Shown: positions 16,381-26,361, numbered from the stretch's first letter. The stretch is DNA of 64,000 nucleotides from an uncultured Pelagibacteraceae bacterium (GCA_902590505.1 CACIWZ010000002.1:62001-126000), one strand, 5' to 3'. Made by a program: numbers and translations. Notes: generated from the sequence alone by a model not told the origin.

Positions 16381-17886
16381 TCAAGAATAAATGATATTGG
16401 AGTCGACATTCATCTCTCTTGCCAGGTTTTTAAGTCTTTTAGTTACTTGTTTTGAGACAATATCGCTATGATTGTTAGGTATTTTCAAAAAAATAGTCTT
16501 ATTTCTTTTATAAATTTTAAATTCATCTAACAACAAAGAAGACATGCTAGTGAGTGACTCTGCTAATCTTAAAGCAGATCCCACTTGCTTTGAGGATAAA
16601 ATTTCGTTGTTATTTAATAAGGATAAAAACTGATAATTCGGATTATATTTTAAGCCACAATGTCTCCAAAAACTTGCTGATGCAACTTTTACTCTATCTC
16701 TATGTTCTAGTTTTAGTAATGGAGTATTTAACACTTCCATAAAAACTAATTCTGCTTTTTGAAAAGCTCCTAGGCCCCAATCCATTTTACTTAAGATGCA
16801 AGCCAAGGTTAGTAATCTTCGATTAAAATATTCGTTGTCTTCAAATAATGGTGAAATAAAATTAAAATATTTCTCAAAACTCTTTCCATAGTCCCCTTTT
16901 TTAAAAGATATACCGTCAGTTTTTAATTTGAAAATTTCATCCTCGCTCATTCCTTGGTTTATAATTGTATTCATATGTCCCTCTCTCAGTCCACTGATTG
17001 AGCAAATAACTTTTGAGGGGCTTGCTGCTTCAATTATTTCGTTTAGTATTATAGAGCTAAAAGGTAAATAGGGAGTTCTAGATTTAGTAATATATTCCAT
17101 TGATTTCAAAGATGATTTATTAAATTTTGAAATTCTATTTAAGTATTTTACTGCTACATCTTTTGAGAGTTTATATTGATGCAAAATATGTAATGGGTGT
17201 TTTTCTTTAAAGAGATGATATTTAAATAATGATCTCCAAGTCCCTCCTACCAAATAAATATTTTTAAATTTCTTTTTAGAAAGCCATTTTTCATCTCTTA
17301 AAAGTTTTCTAACATATTTTCCCAAATTTCTTTTTTTTATAATAGGATTATTTTCAAGTCTTAATACTCCAAGAGGTAAAGAGGTTGTTTCAAAAATTTG
17401 ATTTTTAGAAACTCTGGCAAGTTCTAAACTTCCACCTCCTAAATCTGCAACTAATCCATCTACTTCATCAAATCCTACCATTACACCATTTGCTGATGTT
17501 CTTGCTTCTTCCTCGCCAGATAATACTAGTGGTTTTTGATTAAATATTTTTTCAATTTCTCTTAAAAATTCACTTGCATCAGTGGCCTCTCTAAAAGCTG
17601 CTGTTGCAATAATTTCTAAATCTTGAACGTCTGAAATATCTAAAATTTCTTTAAATCTATTTAGAACTTTTAAAGAACCTTTAATTCCATCGGGATTTAG
17701 TTTTTTAGATTTATCTAAATTTTTTCCAAGTTTGCAAACTGCTTTTTCATTAAAGACTGGGATTGGAGAAATTTTAAAATTATCGTATATGAGCATTCTT
17801 ACTGAATTTGATCCAAGATCTATTATGGCTTGCTTAGACTTTTTATTAGACTGAAATTTAAAAAGATTTTTTAATTCTGGTTTCAT
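16381..17886 (-). CDS. ppx: Exopolyphosphatase (Ppx/GppA family)
   Basis: Releases phosphate from polyphosphate chains. The actin-like ATPase fold is visible: AIIDLGSNSVRMLIYDN (about 20-36), ATAAFREATDASEFL, SGEEEARTSANGVM, and the DLGGGSLEL phosphate-binding loop (about 143-151). The C-terminal half is the helical HD-like domain found in long Ppx proteins (501 aa). Its start overlaps the ppk stop by 4 bp, giving a ppk-ppx operon for polyphosphate turnover next to the Pho genes. Confidence 0.93.
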   Translation of the reverse strand: MKPELKNLFKFQSNKKSKQAIIDLGSNSVRMLIYDNFKISPIPVFNEKAVCKLGKNLDKSKKLNPDGIKGSLKVLNRFKEILDISDVQDLEIIATAAFREATDASEFLREIEKIFNQKPLVLSGEEEARTSANGVMVGFDEVDGLVADLGGGSLELARVSKNQIFETTSLPLGVLRLENNPIIKKRNLGKYVRKLLRDEKWLSKKKFKNIYLVGGTWRSLFKYHLFKEKHPLHILHQYKLSKDVAVKYLNRISKFNKSSLKSMEYITKSRTPYLPFSSIILNEIIEAASPSKVICSISGLREGHMNTIINQGMSEDEIFKLKTDGISFKKGDYGKSFEKYFNFISPLFEDNEYFNRRLLTLACILSKMDWGLGAFQKAELVFMEVLNTPLLKLEHRDRVKVASASFWRHCGLKYNPNYQFLSLLNNNEILSSKQVGSALRLAESLTSMSSLLLDEFKIYKRNKTIFLKIPNNHSDIVSKQVTKRLKNLAREMNVDSNIIYS

Positions 17887-20009
17887 TTTACTAATCTTAA
17901 ATTTTGAGGTTTAGCTCTTAAAATTGACTTACCACGACCTGATAAACTTGGGTTCTTCATGAAATAGGAATGTGCGGAAAAGCCTTTTTCTTGTTCTTTA
18001 TGATAGTTTCCCAAACTATCTAAATACCATGTTTCTGATTTATCTTTAAAGTTAGCTAACATAATTTGATCTAAAATTTGCTCATGCACAGTATTGTTTT
18101 CTATCGGAATTATAATTTCAATTCTTCTATCTAAATTTCTAGGCATTAAATCTGCAGATGAAATATATACCTGATTCTCTCGAGAGGGCATAGAACTACC
18201 ATTTGCAAAACAATAAATTCTTGAGTGTTCTAAAAATCTGCCAATAAGGCTTTTTACTTTTATATTTTCAGATTGACCTTTAATTCCAGGTCTTAAGCAA
18301 CACACTCCTCTTACTGATAAATTTATTTTTACTCCTGCGTTTGAAGCTTCATAAAATTTCTTAATAATTCCAGGGTCTACAAGAGAATTCATTTTTGCCC
18401 ATATTTCTGCAGGTTTTCCTTTACTTGCATTTACAATTTCATTTTCAATTTTTTCTTCAAAAAAATTCCTGCTATTTAATGGAGACATAAAAATTTTATT
18501 CAATTTTTTTGGTTTTGCATAACCAGTTACATAATTGAAAAATTTTTCGACATCTTTGGCCAAGTCTTGATTAGAGCTAAACAGTGATAAGTCAGTATAA
18601 ATTTTTGCGTTAATTGGATGATAGTTTCCTGTACCTAAGTGAACATAGCTTCGCGTTTTAGCTCCTTCTTTTCTTAAAACTAAACTTGCCTTTGCATGCG
18701 TTTTATATTTTGCGAATCCGTAAACAATTTGAACGCCAGCTTTCTCTAGTTTCCTAGATAATTCAATATTAGCTTCCTCATCAAATCGAGCTTTTATTTC
18801 TATTACGGCTGTAACAACTTTTCCGTTTTCTGCTGCTCTACTTAGTGCTTTTACGATAGGAGAGTCAGGTGTGGTTCGATACAAAGTTTGTTTGATACCG
18901 ATAACTTTGGGATCTTTTGCTGCAGCTTCTAAAAATTGAATTACTACATCAAAAGTTTCAAAAGGGTGGTGTACAACAAAATCTTTACTTCTTATAGCTG
19001 AAAAAAATTTATCATCAAATTCCTTCAATCTTTCAACTTCTCTAGGATTAAACTTTTTAAATCTCAGCTTTGGATCTTTCTTTTTACAAATTTCATCTAT
19101 ATCTTGTATTCCAACCAATCCTTCAACCTCATAAATATGATCTTCATCCATTTTAAATTTTTTTGAAATAAAATTTAAAAGTTTTTTGTTTGAATTAGTG
19201 ATTACTTCGAGTTTAACTACGTTTCCCCTTCTTCTTTTCTTAATTGCTTTTTCAAAATATCTCACAAGATCAGCAGCTTCATCATCTATTTCAATTTCGC
19301 TGTCTCTAATTATTTTAAACTGCAAACTTGCCTCGATATTATGGTCTGGAAATATTTCATTAGCAAATTTACAAATTACGTCATCAATTGTGACAAATTC
19401 ATTTATTGTTTCAGAATTGTTTAGAGATACAAATTTTGGAAGTGCTCTTGGTATAACTATAATTGCATTTAGTTCTCTTTTTTTTTTTATTCTAGTCATT
19501 CTTAGTAAAATTGCTTGGCCTTTATTTGGTATAAAAGGAAAGGGATGTGATGGGTCAATGGCAGTAGGTGTTATTATAGGATAAATTGTTTCCTGAAAAT
19601 ATTCTCTTAGATACATAAGATCCTTCTTATTTAGTTCTGACATTTTTCGAATGAAAATTTTTTCTTTCGATAGCTCTTTTTTCAACTCTAGGAATGCTTC
19701 GTTTTGCTTCTTTAATAGATCTTTAGTTTTTAATACGACCCTATTCAATTGATCCTCTGCAGTTAATCCATCTGCGCTTAATTCGTCAAAACCATCTTTA
19801 ATTTGATTAAAAAGTCCAGCGACTCTTACCATAAAAAATTCATCTAAATTTGTACCTGCGATTGATAAAAATTTTACTCTTTCAAATAGAGGATTTGTTT
19901 TATCTTTTGATTCTTCTAAAACACGATCATTAAACTGAAGCCAAGATAATTCTCTGTTTATGAGTTGATTGCTAATATTAGCATTTTCTGAAAATGATGC
20001 TTTCGACAT
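17883..20009 (-). CDS. ppk: Polyphosphate kinase 1
   Basis: Polymerises the gamma-phosphate of ATP into polyphosphate. The 708-aa protein has the four-domain Ppk1 layout: N-terminal INRELSWLQFNDRVLEE, central HPFPFI, and two PLD-like catalytic domains with IGIKQTLYRTT, the histidine-bearing YKTHAKASLV, and HLGTGNYHP. Coupled to ppx downstream. Only 22 bp separate it from the divergent sixA, too little for two normal promoters, so its promoter must overlap sixA. Confidence 0.96.
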   Translation of the reverse strand: MSKASFSENANISNQLINRELSWLQFNDRVLEESKDKTNPLFERVKFLSIAGTNLDEFFMVRVAGLFNQIKDGFDELSADGLTAEDQLNRVVLKTKDLLKKQNEAFLELKKELSKEKIFIRKMSELNKKDLMYLREYFQETIYPIITPTAIDPSHPFPFIPNKGQAILLRMTRIKKKRELNAIIVIPRALPKFVSLNNSETINEFVTIDDVICKFANEIFPDHNIEASLQFKIIRDSEIEIDDEAADLVRYFEKAIKKRRRGNVVKLEVITNSNKKLLNFISKKFKMDEDHIYEVEGLVGIQDIDEICKKKDPKLRFKKFNPREVERLKEFDDKFFSAIRSKDFVVHHPFETFDVVIQFLEAAAKDPKVIGIKQTLYRTTPDSPIVKALSRAAENGKVVTAVIEIKARFDEEANIELSRKLEKAGVQIVYGFAKYKTHAKASLVLRKEGAKTRSYVHLGTGNYHPINAKIYTDLSLFSSNQDLAKDVEKFFNYVTGYAKPKKLNKIFMSPLNSRNFFEEKIENEIVNASKGKPAEIWAKMNSLVDPGIIKKFYEASNAGVKINLSVRGVCCLRPGIKGQSENIKVKSLIGRFLEHSRIYCFANGSSMPSRENQVYISSADLMPRNLDRRIEIIIPIENNTVHEQILDQIMLANFKDKSETWYLDSLGNYHKEQEKGFSAHSYFMKNPSLSGRGKSILRAKPQNLRLVK

Positions 20010-20031
20010 ATTTAAATGTTAAATTAAAAAT

Positions 20032-20556
20032 ATGTTTAAATTATATGCGATGAGACATGCTAAATCTAGTTGGGATTTTCCAGATTTAGATGATCATGAC
20101 AGGCCATTGAATAAAAGAGGGGAAAATTCAGCAAAATTAATTTGTGAATTTTTTATTAAAAAGAAGTTAAAATTTGATTTAGTTTATTGCTCATCCTCAA
20201 AAAGGACAATACAAACATTAAATATATTGTCAGAAAAAATCAGTTTTAAGAAAATTATTAAAAAAAAAGCGCTTTATCATGCTAGTGAGGATGAAATTAT
20301 TCATATCTTAAAACAAACAGTTGATAATTATAAAACTTTACTTTTAATCAATCATGAACCTTCAATTAGTGAACTCATAAATCGAATCTGTCTTAAAGAA
20401 AACTCCGAACAATTTGAAAATTTAAAAAGAAAATTTCCTACTGCAGCCGTTGCTGAAGTAAGTTTTAATTTCAATGATTGGGAAAAGTTATCAAAAGTTA
20501 AAGGAAAATTAATATCATTTATAAAGCCAAAAGATCTTCAAACATCTAAGGAATAG
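20032..20556 (+). CDS. sixA: SixA-type phosphohistidine phosphatase
   Basis: A 174-aa histidine-phosphatase (phosphoglycerate mutase-like) protein. The catalytic RHA motif lies at residues 8-10 (AMRHAKSSW) and the second histidine in LINHEPSI. SixA enzymes remove phosphate from phosphohistidine in signalling proteins. Sitting between ppk and phoB, it might act on a Pho or PTS-like phosphorelay, but that is inference. Its last 19 bp overlap the 3' end of phoB on the opposite strand. Confidence 0.85.
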   Translation: MFKLYAMRHAKSSWDFPDLDDHDRPLNKRGENSAKLICEFFIKKKLKFDLVYCSSSKRTIQTLNILSEKISFKKIIKKKALYHASEDEIIHILKQTVDNYKTLLLINHEPSISELINRICLKENSEQFENLKRKFPTAAVAEVSFNFNDWEKLSKVKGKLISFIKPKDLQTSKE

Positions 20557-21221
20557 CCAGCAGATCTTACTGTTCTGATAAGATCTTTCTTGCCATCAAT
20601 ATTTATTGCTTTTCTTAGTCTTCTTATATGAACATCTATAGTTCTGGACTCAACATAAATATCATCTCCCCATACAGAATTTAGAAGTTGCTCACGCGAA
20701 TATACTCTTTTTGGATTCTTTATTAAAAAATCAATTAGTTTAAATTCGGTTGGGCCGACTATAACTTGTTTATCTGCTCTATAAACTCTTCGTTGAACTC
20801 TATCTACTTTAAGATCCTCAAATACTACAACATCAGCGGCAACACTTGGTTTAGATCTCTTTAATAAAGCGTTAACTCTTGCAATAAGTTCTTTTTGGCT
20901 GAATGGCTTAGTTACGTAGTCATCAGCTCCTGTTTCAAATCCTTTAAGTTTGTCTTCTTCCTCACCTTTGGCTGTTAACATAATGATTGGGATATTTTTG
21001 TGAAGATTGCTTCTTTTCAAATTTTTACAGACTTCAACACCTGAAATATCTGGCAACATCCAATCTAATAAAATTAAATCAGGATTTTTTTCCTTTATAT
21101 TTCTAATAGCGTCTTCTCCATTGACTGCATAATCAACTTTGTGACCCTCTTTTTCTAAATTGTATTTAAGTAAAGTTACGATGGGTATTTCATCTTCAAC
21201 AATGAATAAATTTGCCCTCAT
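20538..21221 (-). CDS. phoB: Phosphate regulon response regulator PhoB
   Basis: OmpR-family regulator activated by PhoR. Receiver domain with acidic pocket (E11, E/D10), phospho-acceptor D53 in LILLDWMLPD and K in DDYVTKPFSQ; then a winged-helix DNA-binding domain ending in SRTIDVHIRRLRKAI and the RTVRSAGYSL family tail. Length 227 aa. It is the last gene of the pstSCAB-phoU-phoB series, with start and stop of phoU overlapping by one base. Its targets should include the boxes at 26430 and 30252. Confidence 0.95.
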   Translation of the reverse strand: MRANLFIVEDEIPIVTLLKYNLEKEGHKVDYAVNGEDAIRNIKEKNPDLILLDWMLPDISGVEVCKNLKRSNLHKNIPIIMLTAKGEEEDKLKGFETGADDYVTKPFSQKELIARVNALLKRSKPSVAADVVVFEDLKVDRVQRRVYRADKQVIVGPTEFKLIDFLIKNPKRVYSREQLLNSVWGDDIYVESRTIDVHIRRLRKAINIDGKKDLIRTVRSAGYSLDV

Positions 21222-21901
21222 TATCCTTTTGGTCGGTCTCCCTCTAAATAATCTCCTGTAATCAGAAAATAAACTTGCTCTGCAATATTGGTTGCATGAT
21301 CTCCAATCCTCTCAATATTTTTAAGCATGAAAAGTAGTTGGGTTACTTTTTGTACATCGTTTTTATTTTTTTCTAAATGCTTTACTGCAGCTTCCATATT
21401 AGAATTAGTCATTTGATCTATTTCTTCATCAGAATTCCAAACATTTTCTGCTGTATCTTTAGCTCTATGTAAATACGAATTTAAAACTGCATTGACTTGT
21501 TTTGATGCTTTTAAACCAGCTATTTCGAAATTTTTAGTAATATCATTAGGTAAATCAGTTCCAATTTTAGTTAATCGTTTTGAGATGTTTTTTGCTAAAT
21601 CACCAATTCTCTCTAAGTCTGAAGAAACTTTTAAGGCAACAACTGTTTCTCTTAAATCTATTGCCATAGGTTGCCTTAAGGCAATCAAATTTACAACTTG
21701 CTCTTCTATATTTATTTCATACTTATCAGTCAATTCGTCATCTTTGATAGATTTTTCTGCTAAACTAATGTCTTTTTTAACTAAAGATTGAATAGTGTTT
21801 TCAAGCTGTTTCTCAACTCCAGTTCCCATTTTCACTATTGTATCTTTTAATAACTGAAGTTGCTCTTCGTAAGATTTTACAATGTGCGGTTTTTCACTCA
21901 T
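21221..21901 (-). CDS. phoU: Phosphate signalling protein PhoU
   Basis: Adaptor between the PstSCAB transporter and PhoR that shuts the regulon off when phosphate is plentiful. A 226-aa all-helical protein with two PhoU repeats, each carrying the metal-binding pattern (DLRETVVALKVSSDLERIGDLAKNI region at about 80-104 and MLKNIERIGDHATNIAE near 192-208). One-base overlaps on both sides tie it to pstB and phoB. Confidence 0.96.
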   Translation of the reverse strand: MSEKPHIVKSYEEQLQLLKDTIVKMGTGVEKQLENTIQSLVKKDISLAEKSIKDDELTDKYEINIEEQVVNLIALRQPMAIDLRETVVALKVSSDLERIGDLAKNISKRLTKIGTDLPNDITKNFEIAGLKASKQVNAVLNSYLHRAKDTAENVWNSDEEIDQMTNSNMEAAVKHLEKNKNDVQKVTQLLFMLKNIERIGDHATNIAEQVYFLITGDYLEGDRPKG

Positions 21902-22656
21902 TAACCAAACCTTCCTGTAATATAATCCTGAGTTTGCTGATTATCAGGATTTTTAAATATTTTATCTGTTGGTCCAAATTCTATAAGTTTTCCCAAATGA
22001 AAGAAACCTGTTTTTTGAGATACCCTAGCTGCTTGTGACATTGAGTGGGTAACTATCACAATTGTGACCTCTTTTTTAAGATCATCTATAAGTTCTTCAA
22101 TTTGAGCTGTTGCTATTGGGTCAAGCGCTGAACATGGTTCGTCCATAAGAATCACTTCTGGACTTACAGATATAGCTCTAGCAATACATAGTCGTTGCTG
22201 TTGACCTCCTGATAAGCCAGTTCCGATTTCATCAAGTCTATCTTTAACTTCGTTCCACAAGGCAGCTTTTTTCAAACTTGTTTCAACTATTTGATCCATT
22301 TCTTCTTTGCTCTGTGCAATACCGTGAATAGTAGGACCATAAGCTACATTTTCATAAATTGTTTTAGGGAATGGATTGGGTTTTTGAAAAACCATACCAA
22401 CGTTCTCCCTAAGTCTCACAACATCTAACTTTCTTGAATTCAGTTCTAGGTTGTCCATTTTAATACTGCCTTCAACTCTACAAATTTCTATGACGTCGTT
22501 CATCCTGTTCAAGCATCTTAAGAAAGTAGACTTTCCACACCCAGATGGTCCAATTAAAGCTGTAACTTCTTTTTCTGCTATATCTATAGAGACGTCAAAT
22601 AATGCCTGTTTGGATCCGTAATAAACATTTACATTTTCCGCTTTTATTTTACTCAT
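21901..22656 (-). CDS. pstB: Phosphate ABC transporter ATP-binding protein
   Basis: ATPase of the high-affinity phosphate importer. Walker [10 protein letters not shown] (about 36-44), Q-loop [12 protein letters not shown] signature LSGGQQQRL, Walker [14 protein letters not shown] and the switch histidine in [12 protein letters not shown] are all intact. Length 251 aa is typical for PstB. Directly abuts pstA and shares a base with phoU. Confidence 0.97.
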   Translation of the reverse strand: MSKIKAENVNVYYGSKQALFDVSIDIAEKEVTALIGPSGCGKSTFLRCLNRMNDVIEICRVEGSIKMDNLELNSRKLDVVRLRENVGMVFQKPNPFPKTIYENVAYGPTIHGIAQSKEEMDQIVETSLKKAALWNEVKDRLDEIGTGLSGGQQQRLCIARAISVSPEVILMDEPCSALDPIATAQIEELIDDLKKEVTIVIVTHSMSQAARVSQKTGFFHLGKLIEFGPTDKIFKNPDNQQTQDYITGRFG

Positions 22657-23928
22657 TTAACTCCATTTCTTTTCAAATTTGTGTCTAACGATTTGAGCTG
22701 CCAAGTTCATTAAAATTAAAAAAGCTAGAAGCACCATAATACATGCAGATACTTTTTCAACGAAACCCCTCTCAGCACTTTCTGACCATATATATATCTG
22801 AACTGGTAAACTTGCAGCAGGATCAACTGGCGTACCAGGTATTGTATTCACAAAAGCAACCATTCCTATTAAAATTAAAGGGGCTGTTTCCCCTAAAGCT
22901 TGAGCCAAGCCAATTATCGTTCCAGATAAAGTTCCAGGCATTGATAGTGGCACAGTATGATGCATGGTTGTTTGCATATTACTTGCACCCATCGCTAAAG
23001 CAGCTTCTCTTATACTTGGGGGAACAGCTTTTAAAGAAGCTCTTGCAGCAATAATTATTGTTGGTAATGTCATAAGAGACAAAGTAATTCCTCCAACAAG
23101 TGGTGTCGATCTTGGTAAATTAAAAACTGCTAATAAAACACCAAGACCTAGCAAACCAAATACTATCGATGGAACAGCTGCTAAATTATTAATGTTTACT
23201 TCTATAAAATCTGTAAATTTATTTTTTGGTGCGAATTCCTCGAGATAAATTGCAGCTAACACTGCAACAGGAAATGAAAACGCTAAACATACTAGTATAC
23301 TAAAAACTGTTCCCATAAACGAGCTAGCTATACCTGCTAGTTCTGCCTCTCTTGAATCAGGACTTGTAAAAAAACTAATGTTAAACTCTGATAAAATATC
23401 TCCTCTTTCATTAAGCATATCGTAAATCTGCAACTGGTAATCATTTACTCTTCTATTCTCCTCAGGAATATCTCTTGGATAATTTCCCTTATGAACTTGA
23501 TCAACATCATCAGAAGCTGTTAATTTTATGGGCACTATTTTACCTAGATAGTCTGGATTTTTTAAAAGTAGATCTTTAACCTCTGCCTCATATTTATACG
23601 AAACCATTTGTATCAATTGACGATCCTCTTCTTCAGGAAGTCCAGGATCTAATGATGTCATAGCTTTGTAAGCAACATCATAATAGTCTGCATTTTCTAA
23701 ATCATCTTTTGATGGGCTTTCTGCATCGATTAAAAGTAATTCTTTATCATAATGAACTTCTGTTACTATCCAAGTTTTTTGGAAAGCTGAGTAACCTTTT
23801 GAAAATATCTGAAACATAAAAACTGCTAAAAAGCTTAAAGCTAATCCTATAGCTATTTTGCCATACCATTGAAATCTTCTTTCAGCGTTATATCTTTTTT
23901 TTAATAAATTTTTCTTAAAACTATTCAT
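22657..23928 (-). CDS. pstA: Phosphate ABC transporter permease PstA
   Basis: Inner-membrane permease partner of PstC. The transport domain shows the EAA-like loop SIREAALAMGASNMQT and about six helices. The 423-aa form has a long extra periplasmic segment after the first helix (roughly residues 60-190), as in many alphaproteobacteria. I chose the ATG at 23926-23928 (MNSFKKN) because AGGGA lies 6 nt upstream; a TTG eight codons earlier also lies in frame. The stop of pstC overlaps this start by 8 bp. Confidence 0.95.
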   Translation of the reverse strand: MNSFKKNLLKKRYNAERRFQWYGKIAIGLALSFLAVFMFQIFSKGYSAFQKTWIVTEVHYDKELLLIDAESPSKDDLENADYYDVAYKAMTSLDPGLPEEEDRQLIQMVSYKYEAEVKDLLLKNPDYLGKIVPIKLTASDDVDQVHKGNYPRDIPEENRRVNDYQLQIYDMLNERGDILSEFNISFFTSPDSREAELAGIASSFMGTVFSILVCLAFSFPVAVLAAIYLEEFAPKNKFTDFIEVNINNLAAVPSIVFGLLGLGVLLAVFNLPRSTPLVGGITLSLMTLPTIIIAARASLKAVPPSIREAALAMGASNMQTTMHHTVPLSMPGTLSGTIIGLAQALGETAPLILIGMVAFVNTIPGTPVDPAASLPVQIYIWSESAERGFVEKVSACIMVLLAFLILMNLAAQIVRHKFEKKWS

Positions 23929-25297
23929 ATTTTTCCCTATATTTTTTAACAACTGAAAGAGCGATTACATTTAAGAATAAAGTTACTATAAATAAAGATA
24001 TTCCTAATGCAAAAGCTGATTGAGTTTTTGGATCTCCAAATTGTTGGTCTCCAATTAAAATTACTACAATTTGCGCTGTAATGGTAGAAGTTGACTCAAG
24101 TGGATTCATTGTAAGATTAGCCGCTAGTCCTGAGGCCATTACAACAATCATTGTTTCTCCTATCGCTCTCGATACTGCTAAAAGTATCGAACCTACGATA
24201 CCAGGTAGGGCTGCTGGAAAAATTACTTTTTTTACAGTTTCAGATTTTGTTGCGCCCATTGCGTAACTCCCATCTCTTAAATTTTGAGGTACTGCCGTCA
24301 TAACGTCATCGCTTAGACTTGAAATAAAAGGAATTATCATTACTCCCATAACTGCTCCTGCAGCTAAAGCGCTCTCCGCTGAAACTTGTAAACCCATAGC
24401 GTTACCAATTTCTTTAACAAAAGGACCGACGGTTAAAGCTGCAAAAAAACCATATACCACTGTTGGAATACCAGCTAAAATCTCAATAATAGGTTTCGCA
24501 TATTTTCTTACGCCTCTTCCAGCATACTCAGATAGATATATCCCACTCAGCAAACCTATGGGGATGGCAACACACATTGCAATAAAAGCAATAAAAAAAG
24601 TTCCAGCAAATAAAGGCACAGCTCCGAAAGCATCCTTCATTAATTCAGGATCTGGTTGGCCATCTCTTACAAAAGTTTTAGCAGGATACCAATGAGTTCC
24701 GAATATAAAGTCAAAGATTTTTACTGCTTGAAAAAACCTAATCGCTTCGAATAAAAGTGAAAAAACTATTCCGATTGTAACTAAAACTGCGCCTAATGAT
24801 GCAACAAATAACACCCATTTAAGAAAAATTTCTACTGGTTCTCTCATTCGATCATTTTTCTGAACAGATCTATACGCAAAACTCAGAGAGAAAATTAAAA
24901 TTGCTAAAATAATTGCTACTTTAGCGCTGTTAGCTATTCCTTTTAATTGAATGTACTTATTAGCAGACTCATCTAGAAAATTAGTAATATTTCCCGTGTA
25001 AGTTCCTGCGGCTAATGCTTTAACCTTTGTGTAAATAAGCTGAAGCTCATTTTTAGTTAAGTTCTGATCAGTGTAATCTTGTAAAATAAATGTTTTAACT
25101 ATTGATGGTTCAAAAACTGACCAAAGAGCAAAAATTATTAATGCTGGTGCAGCACACCAAGCAGCTAAATAATATCCATAAAATTTTGGTAATGCCGTAA
25201 GTCTTTGTGATGATTGAATAACTAGAGCTTTTTTTCTACCGAAATAATAACTTGTGAAAGCTAAGAGAATAATAAAAGTTACAAGTATTAAATTCAT
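23921..25297 (-). CDS. pstC: Phosphate ABC transporter permease PstC
   Basis: Second permease of the phosphate importer, 458 aa. Motifs: IPIGLLSGIYLSEYAG, GIPTVVYGFFAALTVGP, the EAA-type loop NLRDGSYAMGATKSET and ISRAIGET-like LAVSRAIGETMIVVMASG. It is longer than enterobacterial PstC because of additional N-terminal helices and a periplasmic loop. A perfect 12-bp hairpin lies between it and pstS, which probably keeps transporter expression below that of the binding protein. Confidence 0.95.
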   Translation of the reverse strand: MNLILVTFIILLAFTSYYFGRKKALVIQSSQRLTALPKFYGYYLAAWCAAPALIIFALWSVFEPSIVKTFILQDYTDQNLTKNELQLIYTKVKALAAGTYTGNITNFLDESANKYIQLKGIANSAKVAIILAILIFSLSFAYRSVQKNDRMREPVEIFLKWVLFVASLGAVLVTIGIVFSLLFEAIRFFQAVKIFDFIFGTHWYPAKTFVRDGQPDPELMKDAFGAVPLFAGTFFIAFIAMCVAIPIGLLSGIYLSEYAGRGVRKYAKPIIEILAGIPTVVYGFFAALTVGPFVKEIGNAMGLQVSAESALAAGAVMGVMIIPFISSLSDDVMTAVPQNLRDGSYAMGATKSETVKKVIFPAALPGIVGSILLAVSRAIGETMIVVMASGLAANLTMNPLESTSTITAQIVVILIGDQQFGDPKTQSAFALGISLFIVTLFLNVIALSVVKKYREKYE

Positions 25298-25314
25298 ATT
25301 GAGCTTCCAGAGAT

Positions 25315-25341
25315 AAAAAGGGGGTAAAATACCCCCTTTTT
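25315..25341 (-). terminator. Intrinsic terminator/attenuator between pstS and pstC
   Basis: AAAAAGGGGGTA-AAA-TACCCCCTTTTT is a perfect 12-bp hairpin with flanking A and T tracts, so it can act in either direction. It begins 15 bp behind the pstS stop and ends 18 bp before the pstC start. Partial termination or stabilisation of the upstream mRNA would give more PstS than PstCAB, as is usual for binding-protein operons. Confidence 0.85.
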
Positions 25342-25356
25342 GTTTAATTGATACTA

Positions 25357-26361
25357 CTACTTCTTAGCAGGCATGTTAACTAACTTCGTAGCGTTAGTTC
25401 TAGATGTTTTGTATAACTTGCCATCTAGAGGTACTAGCCCGATATCAGTTAAATAACCTTTATTACCCATAGCTTTTTTACTTGTGAACTCTTTTACGAA
25501 TTCATGTAAGCCAGGTACAACGCCCACGTGAGCTTTTTTCACATAGAAGAATAAAGGTCTTGCAACTGCGTAACTGTAATCTTGAATCGAAGATAGACTT
25601 GGTTGACCACCTTCAATGCTTGCAGCTTGCAATTTATCTTTTGCAGCTAAGAAATAACTGAAACCAAAGAAACCGAACATTTCTTTGTCCGCAGCTAATT
25701 TTTGAATAATAAGTGAGTCGTTCTCACCAACTTCAATTACCGCACCATCTTCTCTTAACGCTTTATATTTAGCGCCAGCTTTTTTAGAAGCATCATCGAT
25801 ACCTTTTTTCATTACTAATGAATTCCAAGCATCTCTTGTTCCTGATGTTCCTGGAGGCACCATAACTTTGATAGGGTAGTTTGGTAATGATGGGTCGATA
25901 TCACTCCAATTTTTATATGGATTTGGTACTAACGCACCATCTTTAGCAACCTCTTTTGCTAATGCTGCCCATAATTGTTTTTTTGTAAAGTTTACTGGTT
26001 TAGCATCTTTAGAATAAGCTAACGTTATTCCGTCGTTACCAACTGTAATCTCTACGATTTCTTCAACACCATTTTTTTGACATAGCGCATACTCTTTAGC
26101 CTTCATAGCTCTAGATGCATTTGTTATGTCTGGGTGCTCTGTACCAACTCCAGCACAGAATAATTTAGCTCCACCACCTGTTCCTGTTGACTCGATTACT
26201 GGTGTTTTAAATTTACCAGACGAACCAAATCTTTCAGCAACGATTGTTGCATAAGGGAATACAGTTGAAGAACCTACGATTTTAATCTGATCTCTAGCTT
26301 GAGCAGAAGTTACAACTAACATTGCAACTAATGAAGCTAAAGCGATTGATAGTTTTTTCAT
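25357..26361 (-). CDS. pstS: Periplasmic phosphate-binding protein
   Basis: High-affinity phosphate receptor of the Pst importer. A Sec signal peptide (MKKLSIALASLVAMLVVTSAQA, cut after about residue 22) precedes the mature protein starting RDQIKIVGSS. Phosphate-contact motifs GSSTVFPY, STGTGGGAKLF and PPGTSGTRDAW are visible. Length 334 aa. AAAGGA lies 8-13 nt before the ATG. Upstream lie a perfect dyad and a PhoB-box candidate; downstream a strong hairpin separates it from pstC. Confidence 0.96.
   Translation of the reverse strand: MKKLSIALASLVAMLVVTSAQARDQIKIVGSSTVFPYATIVAERFGSSGKFKTPVIESTGTGGGAKLFCAGVGTEHPDITNASRAMKAKEYALCQKNGVEEIVEITVGNDGITLAYSKDAKPVNFTKKQLWAALAKEVAKDGALVPNPYKNWSDIDPSLPNYPIKVMVPPGTSGTRDAWNSLVMKKGIDDASKKAGAKYKALREDGAVIEVGENDSLIIQKLAADKEMFGFFGFSYFLAAKDKLQAASIEGGQPSLSSIQDYSYAVARPLFFYVKKAHVGVVPGLHEFVKEFTSKKAMGNKGYLTDIGLVPLDGKLYKTSRTNATKLVNMPAKK

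Noticed and set aside
20023-20040. Possible PhoB box for ppk (TTTAAAC-ATAT-TTTTAAT on the minus strand)
   Set aside because: It matches the pattern only loosely, consists of A/T nearly throughout, and ends 13 bp before the ppk ATG, leaving no room for a -10 box.
23929-23952. Eight-codon longer pstA with TTG start
   Set aside because: The internal ATG has AGGGA at proper distance and a typical overlap with pstC.
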